This document shows positions 56,345 through 64,000 of a DNA stretch of 64,000 bases, in pieces. The translations under genes were made by a program, and so were the position numbers. The notes under the pieces were generated by a model. The model ran no database searches, had not been told where the DNA came from, and saw only the letters and a program-made list of their open reading frames with translations. The stretch is from JADJMO01 sp016794445 (GTDB taxonomy: Bacteria > Myxococcota_A > Polyangia > Polyangiales > JADJMO01). The stretch spans positions 1 to 64,000 of the forward strand of contig JAEUKC010000023.1 in assembly GCA_016794445.1 (NCBI GenBank). The letters are read 5' to 3'. Each line of letters opens with the position of its first letter. The stretch's first letter is position 1.

Positions 56345-57472
56345 TCACAGCAAGAGACGGTGCACGACGAACCCGGCGCCCGCGCCGAGGGCGATGAGCG
56401 TCGTCGCGCCGACCTTGAACCGGACGAGGAGCACGGCGGCCACGAGGCCGAGCGCGATCGTCCACCGATCCACGAGGGCCGCGCGCGCGAGCTGCGCCGT
56501 GACGACTGCCATCAGGGCCAGCGACGCCACGTTCACGCCGTCGAGGAACGCGCTCGCGGCGGGCGACTTGCGGAGCCGTGGCACGAGCGGCCCGCTGAGG
56601 GCGACGAACACGAACGCGGGGAGGAAGATCCCGAGCGTGGCGACGAGCGCGCCACGCCAGCCCGCGAGCAGCCACCCGACGAACGTGGCCGTGGTGAACA
56701 CCGGCCCGGGCGTGATCTGGCCGACGGCCACCGCGTCGAGCAGCTGCGCCTCGGTGAGCCAGTGGAGGCGCAGCACGAGATCGCTGCGCAGGAACGCGAG
56801 CAGGACGTAGCCGCTGCCGAACAGCACGGAGCCGATCTTGAGGAACACGAGGAAGATCGAGGACAGCGACGGCAGGAGCGCGCCCACCGCGAGGCCGGGC
56901 AGGACGGGCGCGAAGGCCGAGAGCCCCTCGCTGCGGCGCCCCGCGATCATGGTGAGCACGCCGGCCCCGAAGAGGACCGCGAGCTCGTGCACGCCGAGGG
57001 CGTAGGCGGCCACGGCCACCACGCCGAGCGCGCGCAGCCAGCCGGTCTTGGCCGCCTTGGGCGCGAGGCCCAAGATGGCCTGCACCACGATCCCGAGGAT
57101 CACCGGCTTGACCCCGTACAGGAGCCAGCGGGCGGAGGGTACGGTGCCGTAGCGGACGTACACCCAGCCGAGCGCCGCGGTGATCAGCATCGCCGGCGCG
57201 ATGAACGCCACGCCGGCCACGACGAGCCCTGCCCAGCGGCGACGCTCGAAGCCGATGTGGATGGCCATCTCGGTGGAGTTGGGCCCCGGGATCAGGTTGG
57301 TGGCGCCGAGGAGATCGAGGAAGCGCTCCTCGGTGAGCCACTTGCGGCGCACCACGACCTCCTCCTGCATGATCGCGACGTGCACGGCGGGGCCGCCGAA
57401 CGCCGTCGCGCCGAGGCGCGCGAACAGCAGCGCGAGCTCGGTCAGAGAAGTGCGCGCGAGCTCGACCGTCAC
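56345..57472 (-). CDS. chrA: Chromate transporter family protein (long-chain type)
   Basis: 375 residues from GTG 57472. Two homologous CHR domains: the first with FGGPAVHVAIMQEEVVVRRK, WLTEERFLDLLGATNLIPGP and NSTEMAIHIGF; the second with FGSGYVLLAFLRSDLVLRLH, AVGQITPGPVFTTATFVGWL. Roughly ten membrane helices. ChrA exports chromate by antiport. No chromate-linked regulator is adjacent. Start is weakly supported (TATGAC just upstream). Confidence 0.93.
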   Translation of the reverse strand: MTVELARTSLTELALLFARLGATAFGGPAVHVAIMQEEVVVRRKWLTEERFLDLLGATNLIPGPNSTEMAIHIGFERRRWAGLVVAGVAFIAPAMLITAALGWVYVRYGTVPSARWLLYGVKPVILGIVVQAILGLAPKAAKTGWLRALGVVAVAAYALGVHELAVLFGAGVLTMIAGRRSEGLSAFAPVLPGLAVGALLPSLSSIFLVFLKIGSVLFGSGYVLLAFLRSDLVLRLHWLTEAQLLDAVAVGQITPGPVFTTATFVGWLLAGWRGALVATLGIFLPAFVFVALSGPLVPRLRKSPAASAFLDGVNVASLALMAVVTAQLARAALVDRWTIALGLVAAVLLVRFKVGATTLIALGAGAGFVVHRLLL

Positions 57473-57515
57473 GACGACGTCATAGACTCGCTTCGTATTC
57501 GAGAGAAGTCGCGGC

Positions 57516-57521
57516 TATCCT
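57516..57521 (+). promoter_or_regulatory. -10 hexamer TATCCT, predicted leaderless start at TTG
   Basis: TATCCT, seven bases, then TTG 57529, the only TTG start called in this window. Confidence 0.5.
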
Positions 57522-57528
57522 GCGCGAC

Positions 57529-58071
57529 TTGCGCGCCTCCGCCCTCGCCCTCGTCCTCGTCGCCACCGCTGGTCACGCCCACGCGGAGGAGGACCCGCCG
57601 GTCTTCGAGGGACACCCCGCGGTGACCCGCTACACGAAGGAGCTCGGCCTCGAGGTGACGCCCATGCGGCTCGACTCGGGGTGGGCGATCGGCGGTGGAG
57701 CCGCGGTCGCTGCGTTCTACTCGCGGTGGCTCTCGCCGATCGCCGGCGCCAGCCTCTCGCCGGGGTGGGCCGGCACGCGCGCGCACTGGGACACCCGCGC
57801 GGGCACGCGCCTGGTCTATCCGCGCCCGCTGTTCGGCGAGGTGTTCGGCTACGTGCTCCTCGGCACGAGCGTGCTGTTCACGGCCGTCGACGGGCAGGAC
57901 GACACCTTCACGCGCGCGTTCATGCTGATGGGCGGGATCGGGCTGTTCGGCAACGTGGCCGACCACGTCCGGCTGCGGTTCGAGCTGCGCGATCACGTGC
58001 GGATCTACGGGACGTCGGACACCAAGCACATGCCCACCGCCTCGCTCGCGTTCGTGCTGACCTACCGCTGA
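57529..58071 (+). CDS. Small outer-membrane protein (180 aa)
   Basis: TTG start gives LRASALALVLVATAGHAHAE, a clean signal peptide cut near AHAEE. The mature part has barrel strands (GWAIGGGAAVAAFYSRWLSP, FGEVFGYVLLGTSVLF, ADHVRLRFELRDHVRIYG) and ends LAFVLTYR. The same frame has no good ATG before it, and TATCCT seven bases upstream supports TTG. Function unknown. Confidence 0.72.
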   Translation: MRASALALVLVATAGHAHAEEDPPVFEGHPAVTRYTKELGLEVTPMRLDSGWAIGGGAAVAAFYSRWLSPIAGASLSPGWAGTRAHWDTRAGTRLVYPRPLFGEVFGYVLLGTSVLFTAVDGQDDTFTRAFMLMGGIGLFGNVADHVRLRFELRDHVRIYGTSDTKHMPTASLAFVLTYR

Positions 58072-58101
58072 CTCGAGGCGTGTCGACGAATCGAGAGGCC
58101 T

Positions 58102-59811
58102 TCACTCCCACGGGTGGCGCGCCTCTAGCTTGCGGGCGCGCTCGACGAGCTGCGGATCGAGCGCGCCGTGCTGCGCGCCCTCGAGCGCCTGGGCGAAGGC
58201 CGCGGCGGACTCGAACCGATCTTCGCGGCCCTTGGCGAGCGCGACCGCGAGCACCACGTCGAGCTCTTCGGCCAGCGAGCCCACGACGCTCGGCCGCGGC
58301 GGCATGCCGTGCAGCACCTTGTAGAAGATCTGCGGCTCGGTATCGCCGGGGAACGCGGGCCGCCCGGTGAGCGCGCGGTAGACGATGACGCCGAGCGAGA
58401 ACAGATCGGTGCGGTGGTCGACCGTGCCGCCGTCGATCTGCTCGGGCGCCATGTAGCCCGGCGTGCCGACGATGCGGTCGCGGGTGAGCGTGCCCTCGTC
58501 GTCGGTGACCTTGCTCACCCCGAAGTCGAGGATCTTCCACCGCTCGCCGCCGCTCTCGTCCTTGGCGAGGAACACGTTCCGGGGCTTGAGATCGCGGTGG
58601 ACGATGCCGGCCACGCGCGCGGCCTCGAGCCCGAGGCCGACCTGGCGCACGAGGTCGATCACCTTGCGCAGAGACATCTTCCGGTGCTCGCGCAGCCAGT
58701 CGGAGAGGTCTTGCCCGCGCAGCCGCTCCATCGCGAGGTAGGGGATGGCGGCGTCCTCGTCGGAGACGGCGAGCACCTTCACCACGTTGGGCACCGACAG
58801 CGAGGCGGCGATGCGGGCCTCGCGGTGGAAGCGCTTCACGTGCTCGGGCTGCGCGAGCACGTGGTCGAGCAGCACCTTGACCGCCGCGAGCTCCTTGGTG
58901 CCCGTGTGCACGGCCTCGTAGACCTCGCCCATGGCGCCGCGGCCGATGACGTCGCCGAGGTGGAAGTTGCCGAACGTGCGGTTGGTGTAGCGGCCCTGAC
59001 CGCCGCGGAGCGCCTCGACGAGGTCTTGCCGAGCTTCCTTCAGCAACGCCTCCCGCTGGGCCACCGAGGCGAGGGCCACGTCGTGCTGCTCGATCGCGTC
59101 GAGGATGGCGCGCCGGCTCTGGCGCATGATGACGTAGGTCGCGAGGTAGATCGCCTCGACCAGCGCGAAGGTGACCAGCTGCTCGAGCTTGCCCGAGCCG
59201 AAGGCGCGATAGAGCCCGCGGTCGGGCACGAGCCCGAAGATGATCGGGAGCGAGATCGCCGCCTGCAGCCCGGCGCAGAGGACGTAGACGGCGCGCACCC
59301 CCGCGGTGTGGCCGCCGGTGCTGAAGAAGCAGAGGCCGAACGGGATGATCGCGACCGCCGGAGACAGGGGCCCGAAGTAGAAGATCGCCGCGAACGCCGC
59401 CGACACGCAGCAGACCGCCGAGACCATCACCTTCTGGATGGTGAAGCCCTCGTCCTCGCGGATCTCCCGGGCGAGCCAGACCGAGCTCGCGACCACCAGG
59501 GCGAGCCCGCACCAGGTGACCACCTTGGCGGCGAAGTCGCCGCCCATGGGGACGAGCACGAGCCCCACCACCACGGCGAGCACGATCGCGATGCGCACGA
59601 AGGCGCGCGTGTTGCGGATCTCCTGGAAATGCAGGGTCTCCCGCGCCGTGACCACCGACGTCGAGCGCGAGCCCGCGGTGGCGCCCGTGGAGCCGGTCGA
59701 GCCCCCCGTGCGGCGGGTGTCGTCGACCGAGGCCCCCCCCGAGCCCTCCAGGGGCCGCGCCGGCCGGGCGTCGACCAGCGTGGGCGCTTCGTTGGAGGGC
59801 TCGTGCGACAC
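58102..59811 (-). CDS. Ser/Thr kinase with N-terminal polytopic membrane domain
   Basis: 569 residues from GTG 59811. Residues 1-65 are a Thr/Gly-rich cytosolic tail; about 70-225 hold six hydrophobic helices (IAIVLAVVVGLVLVPM, VTWCGLALVVASSVWLA, FTIQKVMVSAVCCVSAAFAA, and so on). The kinase domain (about 280-545) has IGRGAMGEVYEA, Lys in LAAVKVLLDH, GIVHRDLKPRNVFL, DFGVSKV and YMAPEQIDGG, all intact. Membrane-first topology differs from the C-terminal-anchor kinases elsewhere in this window. Divergent from a hydrolase gene with overlapping -10 elements. Confidence 0.92.
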   Translation of the reverse strand: MSHEPSNEAPTLVDARPARPLEGSGGASVDDTRRTGGSTGSTGATAGSRSTSVVTARETLHFQEIRNTRAFVRIAIVLAVVVGLVLVPMGGDFAAKVVTWCGLALVVASSVWLAREIREDEGFTIQKVMVSAVCCVSAAFAAIFYFGPLSPAVAIIPFGLCFFSTGGHTAGVRAVYVLCAGLQAAISLPIIFGLVPDRGLYRAFGSGKLEQLVTFALVEAIYLATYVIMRQSRRAILDAIEQHDVALASVAQREALLKEARQDLVEALRGGQGRYTNRTFGNFHLGDVIGRGAMGEVYEAVHTGTKELAAVKVLLDHVLAQPEHVKRFHREARIAASLSVPNVVKVLAVSDEDAAIPYLAMERLRGQDLSDWLREHRKMSLRKVIDLVRQVGLGLEAARVAGIVHRDLKPRNVFLAKDESGGERWKILDFGVSKVTDDEGTLTRDRIVGTPGYMAPEQIDGGTVDHRTDLFSLGVIVYRALTGRPAFPGDTEPQIFYKVLHGMPPRPSVVGSLAEELDVVLAVALAKGREDRFESAAAFAQALEGAQHGALDPQLVERARKLEARHPWE

Positions 59812-59820
59812 GCTGCCCCG

Positions 59821-59830
59821 AGCATATCAT
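59821..59830. promoter_or_regulatory. Overlapping divergent -10 elements
   Basis: On the minus strand TATGCT (59826-59821) lies 9 bases before the kinase GTG; on the plus strand TATCAT (59825-59830) lies 6 bases before ATG 59837. They share two bases, so polymerase cannot occupy both at once. Confidence 0.55.
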
Positions 59831-59836
59831 CGCGCG

Positions 59837-60748
59837 ATGACTTCCCTCGCCGACCTCGAGCGATCCGGTCGCTACCTCTCGACCCTCGACGGCCGGGTGT
59901 TCGTGAAGGAGCGCGGCGAGGGCGGGACGCCGCTGGTCGTCCTGCACGGGTTTCCGACCTCCTGCCACGACTTCGACGACGCGATCGCCGAGCTCGCCCG
60001 CGACCGGCGCGTGCTCACGTTCGACTTCCTGGGTTATGGGCTCTCGGACAAGCCTGGGCACTACTCCTATTCGCTGATGGCCCAGACCGACCTGGCCCTC
60101 GCGGTGCTGCGCGACGCGGGCATCACGCGGGCGCACGTCTGGGCGCACGACATGGGGACCAGCGTGGCGACCGAGCTCTGCGCGCGCCGCGAGCGCGGCC
60201 TGCTCGGCACGTTCGAGCTCGCGAGCCTGACGCTGATGAACGGCAGCGTGCACGTCGAGCTCGCCGACCTCACGTTCGGTCAGCACCTCCTGCGCTCGCC
60301 GCTCGGCGGCCTCTTCGCGCGGTTCACGAACGAGCGCACCTTCGGCCTGCAGATGCGCCGCATCTTCGGCAAGCCGGTGGCCGACGAGAAGGTCCACGAG
60401 ATGTGGGAGCTCCTCGCGCGGGAAGGTGGGGCGCGCGTGATGCCGAAGCTGATCGGCTACGTGGGCGAGCGCTACGCGTTCTGGGACCGCTGGATCGGCG
60501 CGCTGCGGCGCCTCGACGTGCCGACCCTCGTCGCCTGGGGCGAGCTCGATCCGGTGGCGGTCATGCCCATCGCCCGCGCCCTCGCCGCCGAGATCCCCGG
60601 CGCGCGCTTGCAGACCTGGCCCGACCTCGGCCACTACCCGCAGGTCGAAGAGCCGGCCCGCGTCGCCGCCACCGTCGCGGCGTTCCTCAGCGCCACCCGG
60701 AGCGGAGGACCGGACGGGGAGGGAGCGACAAAGCCAGCCGGGCGTTGA
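59837..60748 (+). CDS. Alpha/beta hydrolase (epoxide hydrolase/haloalkane dehalogenase-like)
   Basis: 303 residues. LVVLHGFPTSCHDF is the oxyanion HGxP region; the nucleophile elbow is HVWAHDMGTSVA, with Asp as nucleophile (HDMGT), as in haloalkane dehalogenases and epoxide hydrolases. The acid candidate is in WGELDPVAVMPI and the base His in DLGHYPQVEEP. An Asp nucleophile rather than Ser argues against a serine esterase. Soluble. Start set by TATCAT six bases upstream. Confidence 0.88.
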   Translation: MTSLADLERSGRYLSTLDGRVFVKERGEGGTPLVVLHGFPTSCHDFDDAIAELARDRRVLTFDFLGYGLSDKPGHYSYSLMAQTDLALAVLRDAGITRAHVWAHDMGTSVATELCARRERGLLGTFELASLTLMNGSVHVELADLTFGQHLLRSPLGGLFARFTNERTFGLQMRRIFGKPVADEKVHEMWELLAREGGARVMPKLIGYVGERYAFWDRWIGALRRLDVPTLVAWGELDPVAVMPIARALAAEIPGARLQTWPDLGHYPQVEEPARVAATVAAFLSATRSGGPDGEGATKPAGR

Positions 60749-60790
60749 CCCCTTCCCTGCCCCCCGCGGATCGACGACAGTGGCCGCTCC

Positions 60791-61609
60791 GTGGCCGAGC
60801 CGCTCGACACCGTGGTCGTCATCGAGACGCCGGAGCACATCGTGTTCCGCCACCGCGTCGCAGGTCCGGCGCGCAGGGCGGTCGCCTACGGGATCGATCT
60901 GGTCGTCTGTTACGGCAGCCTCGTCGGGATCGCGATCGTCCTCTCGATCGTGGTGATCGGCGGCGCGTTCGGCGGCCAGGAAGCGCTCGCCAACGTCGGG
61001 ATCGGCCTGTTCTTGCTGCTCCTGTTCTGCGCGCAGTGGGTCTACTTCGTGGCCTTCGAGACCTTCACCGGCCGCACGCCGGGCAAGAAGCTCATGGGCC
61101 TGCGCGTCGTCACCACCGAGGGTCGGCCCATCGGCTTCACCCACGCGGCGCTCCGCAACCTCCTGCGCGTGGCCGACTTCCTCCCCACGGCCTACCTGCT
61201 CGGGGGCTCGTTCCTGTTCCTGTCGAAGCGCTTCCAGCGGGTGGGCGATCTCGTCGGCGGCACGCTCGTGGTGGTCCCCGACAAGCCCACGGTGGCGACG
61301 GCGAACGTGCTGTGGCCGCCGCCGCACCCGACCGAGCTCGCCGCGATCCCCCAGAACATCGTGCTGGACGCCGACGAGCGCGCCGCGATCGAGCTCTTCG
61401 TGCGGCGGCGCGGGGCGCTGGGCCCGGCGCGGGAACACGAGCTCGCGGTGATGATCGCGCCCGGGCTCGCGGCCCGTCACGGCCTGCCCCTCACCATCGA
61501 CCCCTCGCGCTTCCTCGCCATCCTCCACGACCGCGCCACGCACGCCGGCCGCAAGGAGGCCGTGGTCCGCGACAGCCTGCCGCCGCCCTCGAGCCGGGAG
61601 GCCGCGTGA
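60791..61609 (+). CDS. RDD family membrane protein (272 aa)
   Basis: GTG 60791. The RDD domain (about 25-175) opens with GPARRAVAYGIDLVVCYGSL and has TGRTPGKKLMGLRVVTTEG, the diagnostic Arg/Asp motifs of the family, around three helices. The C-terminal ~100 residues are soluble (VLDADERAAIELFVRRRGAL). First of a cluster with SpoIIM and DUF4129-like genes, an arrangement often seen with MoxR/DUF58 systems. Its stop overlaps the SpoIIM-like start (GTGA). Confidence 0.88.
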   Translation: MAEPLDTVVVIETPEHIVFRHRVAGPARRAVAYGIDLVVCYGSLVGIAIVLSIVVIGGAFGGQEALANVGIGLFLLLLFCAQWVYFVAFETFTGRTPGKKLMGLRVVTTEGRPIGFTHAALRNLLRVADFLPTAYLLGGSFLFLSKRFQRVGDLVGGTLVVVPDKPTVATANVLWPPPHPTELAAIPQNIVLDADERAAIELFVRRRGALGPAREHELAVMIAPGLAARHGLPLTIDPSRFLAILHDRATHAGRKEAVVRDSLPPPSSREAA

Positions 61610-62640
61610 ACGCCGAGCCCCGCGCCACCGTCTCGGCGACCGCGCTCGCAGAGGCCGCGTTCACGGACAAGCGTCGCTTAGACTGGCAGGCGCTCGAGGC
61701 GCTCGTGCAGCGCGCGCAGACCCGCCGCATCCGCAAGCTCGACCCCGAGGAGGTCCGCCGCCTCGCGCCGCTCTACCGCGACACGTGCGCCGATCTCTCG
61801 CGCGCGCAGGCCTCGCACTACAGCGCGGCGCTCGTCGACTACCTGCAGGCGCTCTCGGCGAGCGCACACGGGGTGCTCTACTCGGCGCCGGCCAAGGGCC
61901 GCATCGCCCAGCGCGCCCGCGCGCACGCCCACGCGGTGTGGGTCGCGTTCCCGCGCGCGGTCCGTCGCCACTGGCGATCGATGGCGATCGCGTTCCTGCT
62001 CTTCTTCGTGCCGTTCTTCGGCGGGTTCGTGGGCGCCTGGGTCGACCCGACCTACGCGTTCAAGATCGCGCCCGAGCCGATGCTGCGGCAGCTCACCGAG
62101 AGCTACCGGCAGGGCTTCTCGACGGGCCGCGACGCGGGCCAGGACACGTTCATGGCCGGGTTCTACGTCTACAACAACGTAGGGATCGCGCTGCGCTGCT
62201 TCGCGCTCGGCGTGCTCGGGGGCCTCGGATCGGCCGTCTACCTGGTCTACAACGGCCTCGCGACCGGCGCGATCATGGGGTACGTGGCGTCGCAGGGCGC
62301 CGGCGACAACATCCTCACCTTCGTCGTGGGCCACAGCACGTTCGAGCTCGGCGCGATCGTGATCGCGGGAGGAGCCGGCCTCTCGCTCGGCTGGTCGATG
62401 GTGTCACCCGGTCGCGTCACGCGCATCGCCTCCCTGCAGGCGGTCGCCAAGGACCTCGTGGTCATCGTCTCCGGGGCCGCGTTCATGCTGCTCCTCGCGG
62501 CGATGATCGAGGGCTACTGGTCGGCGTCGGGCCTCTCGTCCACCCTCAAGCGCAGCATCGGCGGCGCGTTCTTCGTCACCATCCTCGCCTACCTGGCGCT
62601 CGTCGGGCGCGAAGCCGGAGCAGAGGAGGGGACGCGATGA
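61606..62640 (+). CDS. SpoIIM-like (stage II sporulation protein M) membrane protein
   Basis: 344 residues from GTG. Cytosolic N-terminal helices to about 120, then hydrophobic helices with the family's FYVYNNVGIALRCFALGVLGG and LVYNGLATGAIMGYVASQGA, and HSTFELGAIVIAGGAGLSLG. These match the SpoIIM/DUF95 family. Outside sporulating Firmicutes, such proteins occur beside RDD and MoxR genes, here with RDD upstream. Not evidence for endospores. Confidence 0.9.
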   Translation: MNAEPRATVSATALAEAAFTDKRRLDWQALEALVQRAQTRRIRKLDPEEVRRLAPLYRDTCADLSRAQASHYSAALVDYLQALSASAHGVLYSAPAKGRIAQRARAHAHAVWVAFPRAVRRHWRSMAIAFLLFFVPFFGGFVGAWVDPTYAFKIAPEPMLRQLTESYRQGFSTGRDAGQDTFMAGFYVYNNVGIALRCFALGVLGGLGSAVYLVYNGLATGAIMGYVASQGAGDNILTFVVGHSTFELGAIVIAGGAGLSLGWSMVSPGRVTRIASLQAVAKDLVVIVSGAAFMLLLAAMIEGYWSASGLSSTLKRSIGGAFFVTILAYLALVGREAGAEEGTR

Positions 62641-63422
62641 ACCTCGGGGCCGGGCGCGTCGTCTTCCGCCACCGCAGCACGATGGACGTGCTCGATCTGG
62701 CCGCGCGCTTCCTCGTGCAGGAGCGCCGCGCGTTCCTCCTGCTGTCGGCGGCCGTCCTCCTGCCGGCGTGGGCGCTCGTGATGCTCGTCGCCCACGGCGC
62801 GGGCAACTGGGAGGCGGCGCTGTTCCTCGCGGGCCTGTTCGCGGTCACCGCCGATCTGCCCTTCACGCTCCTCGCCTCCCGGCTCGTGTTCGACGCCGAC
62901 GTACCGGTCGGCGCGACGATGCTCGACGCGGTACGCGCCCTGCCACGCCTCCTGCTCGGTCGGATCGTGCAGGGGCTCGTGGTCGGCGTCGGCCTCTCGC
63001 TGTGTGGCCTCCCCGGCATCTGGCTCGCCGTGCTGCTGCAGTTCTTGCCCGAGGTGATCGCGCTCGAGAAGACGCCGGTCTTCAAGAGCTTCACGCGCTG
63101 CAACCGCCTCCTCTCCGGGCAGTTCGGCGACGCCCTCGTCGCGTGGATCTGGTTGACCGGCCTGCAGATCGGCGCCGTGTTGCTGTTCGACTTCGCGGGC
63201 CGCACGATCTTGCGCGACGTCCTGCAGATCAACCCTCCGCGCCCGGTGTGGAAAGACGGCCACTCCAGCCTCGCCATCACGGGGATGTTCCTGTCGCTGC
63301 CGTATCTCTCCGTCGCGCGCCTGCTCACCTACCTCAACATCCGCACCCGGACCGAGGGCTGGGACATCCAGGCCCGCTTCGTCGCGATCGCGCAGCGACT
63401 CGCCCCGGGCGGTGCGCCGTGA
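62637..63422 (+). CDS. Polytopic membrane protein of the RDD-SpoIIM cluster (261 aa)
   Basis: ATG overlaps the previous stop (ATGA). About five to six helices (AFLLLSAAVLLPAWALVMLV, LLGRIVQGLVVGVGLSLCGL, AWIWLTGLQIGAVLLF). The usual partner in these clusters is a glycerophosphoryl-diester-like or DUF4013-like membrane protein; I cannot confirm either. It overlaps the next gene (GTGA). Confidence 0.72.
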   Translation: MNLGAGRVVFRHRSTMDVLDLAARFLVQERRAFLLLSAAVLLPAWALVMLVAHGAGNWEAALFLAGLFAVTADLPFTLLASRLVFDADVPVGATMLDAVRALPRLLLGRIVQGLVVGVGLSLCGLPGIWLAVLLQFLPEVIALEKTPVFKSFTRCNRLLSGQFGDALVAWIWLTGLQIGAVLLFDFAGRTILRDVLQINPPRPVWKDGHSSLAITGMFLSLPYLSVARLLTYLNIRTRTEGWDIQARFVAIAQRLAPGGAP

Positions 63423-64000
63423 ACGCGCGCACGTGGGGCCTCGCGTTCGCGCTCGCGGCGGCGCCCGTCGGCGTCGCGCACGCGGGGCTGAACCCGGGCA
63501 CCGCCGAGGGTCAGGTCGAGGCCGCGCGCAAGGCCGACGACGGCTTCTGTCAGAACCCGACCAAGCCGCTGCGCGACGCGGTCCAGCTCTGTGGGTACGC
63601 GAAGCAGGTCCCCGACTGCGGCGGCTTCGCGACCGCCTGCGCCGAGGCCCTCGCGCCGAAGAAGCCGCCGGACCTCGGCTGGCTCGAGAAGCTCGGCCGG
63701 TTCTTCGCCCGGTTCGGGCAGCTGTTCGAGGGGCTCGGCACCGTTGCGCACATCCTCGTGTGGGCGGTCGTCATCGCGCTGGTCGTGTTGATGGCGTATC
63801 CGCTGATCAAGTCCCTCCTGCGCATGCGGCGCCGCCCCGGCGACGACGCCGAGCGCAAGAAGGAGGAGGTCGAGGTCGCCGCGGCGCCGCTCGAGGAGCT
63901 GCTCGACAAGGGCGACGAGAGGGCGCTGCTGGCCCGCGCCGAGGCCGCGCTCGCGGCGGGCGACCTGACCGCGGCCCTCCACGCCTTCCTCGCGGCGACG
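63419..64000 (+). CDS. DUF4129-like membrane protein (partial, runs off window)
   Basis: GTG 63419 overlaps the preceding stop. VNARTWGLAFALAAAPVGVA is a signal, then a Cys-rich periplasmic segment (DGFCQNPTKPLRDAVQLCGY, DCGGFATACAEALAPK) with four Cys, one membrane helix (ILVWAVVIALVVLMAYPLIK) and a cytosolic part LLDKGDERALLARAEAALAA GDL... that matches the start of DUF4129. The rest, and probably DUF4350, MoxR and DUF58 genes, lie beyond the window. Confidence 0.8.
   Translation, partial: MNARTWGLAFALAAAPVGVAHAGLNPGTAEGQVEAARKADDGFCQNPTKPLRDAVQLCGYAKQVPDCGGFATACAEALAPKKPPDLGWLEKLGRFFARFGQLFEGLGTVAHILVWAVVIALVVLMAYPLIKSLLRMRRRPGDDAERKKEEVEVAAAPLEELLDKGDERALLARAEAALAAGDLTAALHAFLAAT

Noticed and set aside
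57920..61543. 1207-residue minus-strand frame
   Set aside because: Shadow of the kinase, hydrolase and RDD genes; no domain pattern.
58168..61605. Long plus-strand frame leading into the SpoIIM-like gene
   Set aside because: Only the part after GTG 61606 is protein-like; the upstream part is antisense to the kinase and out of frame with the hydrolase and RDD genes.
61606..62640. SpoIIM-like gene as evidence for endospore formation
   Set aside because: The SpoIIM/DUF95 family is widespread in non-sporulating bacteria beside RDD genes; nothing else in the window supports endospores.

Overview
The window looks like chromosomal DNA from a myxobacterium (Myxococcota, most likely the Polyangia/Polyangiales side). 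Reasons: very high G+C with strong third-position G/C bias; many small secreted lipoproteins with Asp/Ala/Gly-rich linkers; Ser/Thr kinases next to PEGA/TPR proteins; FHA-domain sigma-54 activators; and a matrixin protease ending in a MYXO-CTERM-like tail. It is gene-dense core chromosome with about 60 genes. I saw no tRNA, rRNA, CRISPR array, transposase, integrase or phage gene.

Layout. 1-2.4 kb: a TetR regulator divergent from a partial gene, a small unknown gene and an outer-membrane barrel. 2.4-8.5 kb: glutamate synthase gltB-gltD. 8.5-13.9 kb: Ser/Thr kinase, TPR/PEGA protein and two FGE/SUMF1-like lipoproteins in one overlapping operon. 13.9-19.9 kb: Cys-rich lipoproteins, a membrane metallophosphoesterase, a frameshifted lipoprotein and a small HTH protein. 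20-24 kb: DUF6986 aldolase-like protein, FHA-GGDEF protein, inorganic pyrophosphatase with an Eis-like acetyltransferase, and the matrixin protease. 25-27.8 kb: FHA sigma-54 activator coupled to a second kinase. 27.8-33.4 kb: ABC transporter, DUF3570 and barrel proteins, DUF4266 and DUF2271 lipoproteins, and two putative heme lipoproteins, a candidate envelope redox locus. 33.4-36.3 kb: fatty-acid desaturase plus its ferredoxin reductase, divergent from a TetR regulator with matching operator-like sites.

36.4-42.1 kb: barrel protein, threonine catabolism (kbl divergent from a Tdh-like SDR), a PEGA-type protein, a class III nucleotide cyclase and a lipoprotein. 42.2-43.7 kb: ECF sigma factor, membrane protein (candidate anti-sigma) and a small exported protein made of seven 8-residue DAGH repeats. 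43.7-51.1 kb: YghU-type GST, lipoproteins, an NAD(P)-binding protein, a barrel protein, and a GST divergent from a TetR regulator. 51.2-56.3 kb: a four-gene DUF1549/DUF1588-like, lipoprotein, Tat-exported DUF1501, cytochrome lipoprotein operon. 56.3-64 kb: ChrA transporter, barrel protein, a kinase with an N-terminal membrane domain, an alpha/beta hydrolase, and the start of an RDD-SpoIIM-membrane protein-DUF4129-like cluster that runs off the window.

The feature that most cuts across the window is promoter layout. At least 15 transcription units start with a TANNNT hexamer whose 3' end lies only 6-11 bases before an ATG, GTG or TTG, usually with no ribosome-binding site. This predicts widespread leaderless transcription, and it decided several start codons here, including GTG and TTG starts. 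Genes inside operons instead use ATGA/GTGA overlaps or Shine-Dalgarno sites.
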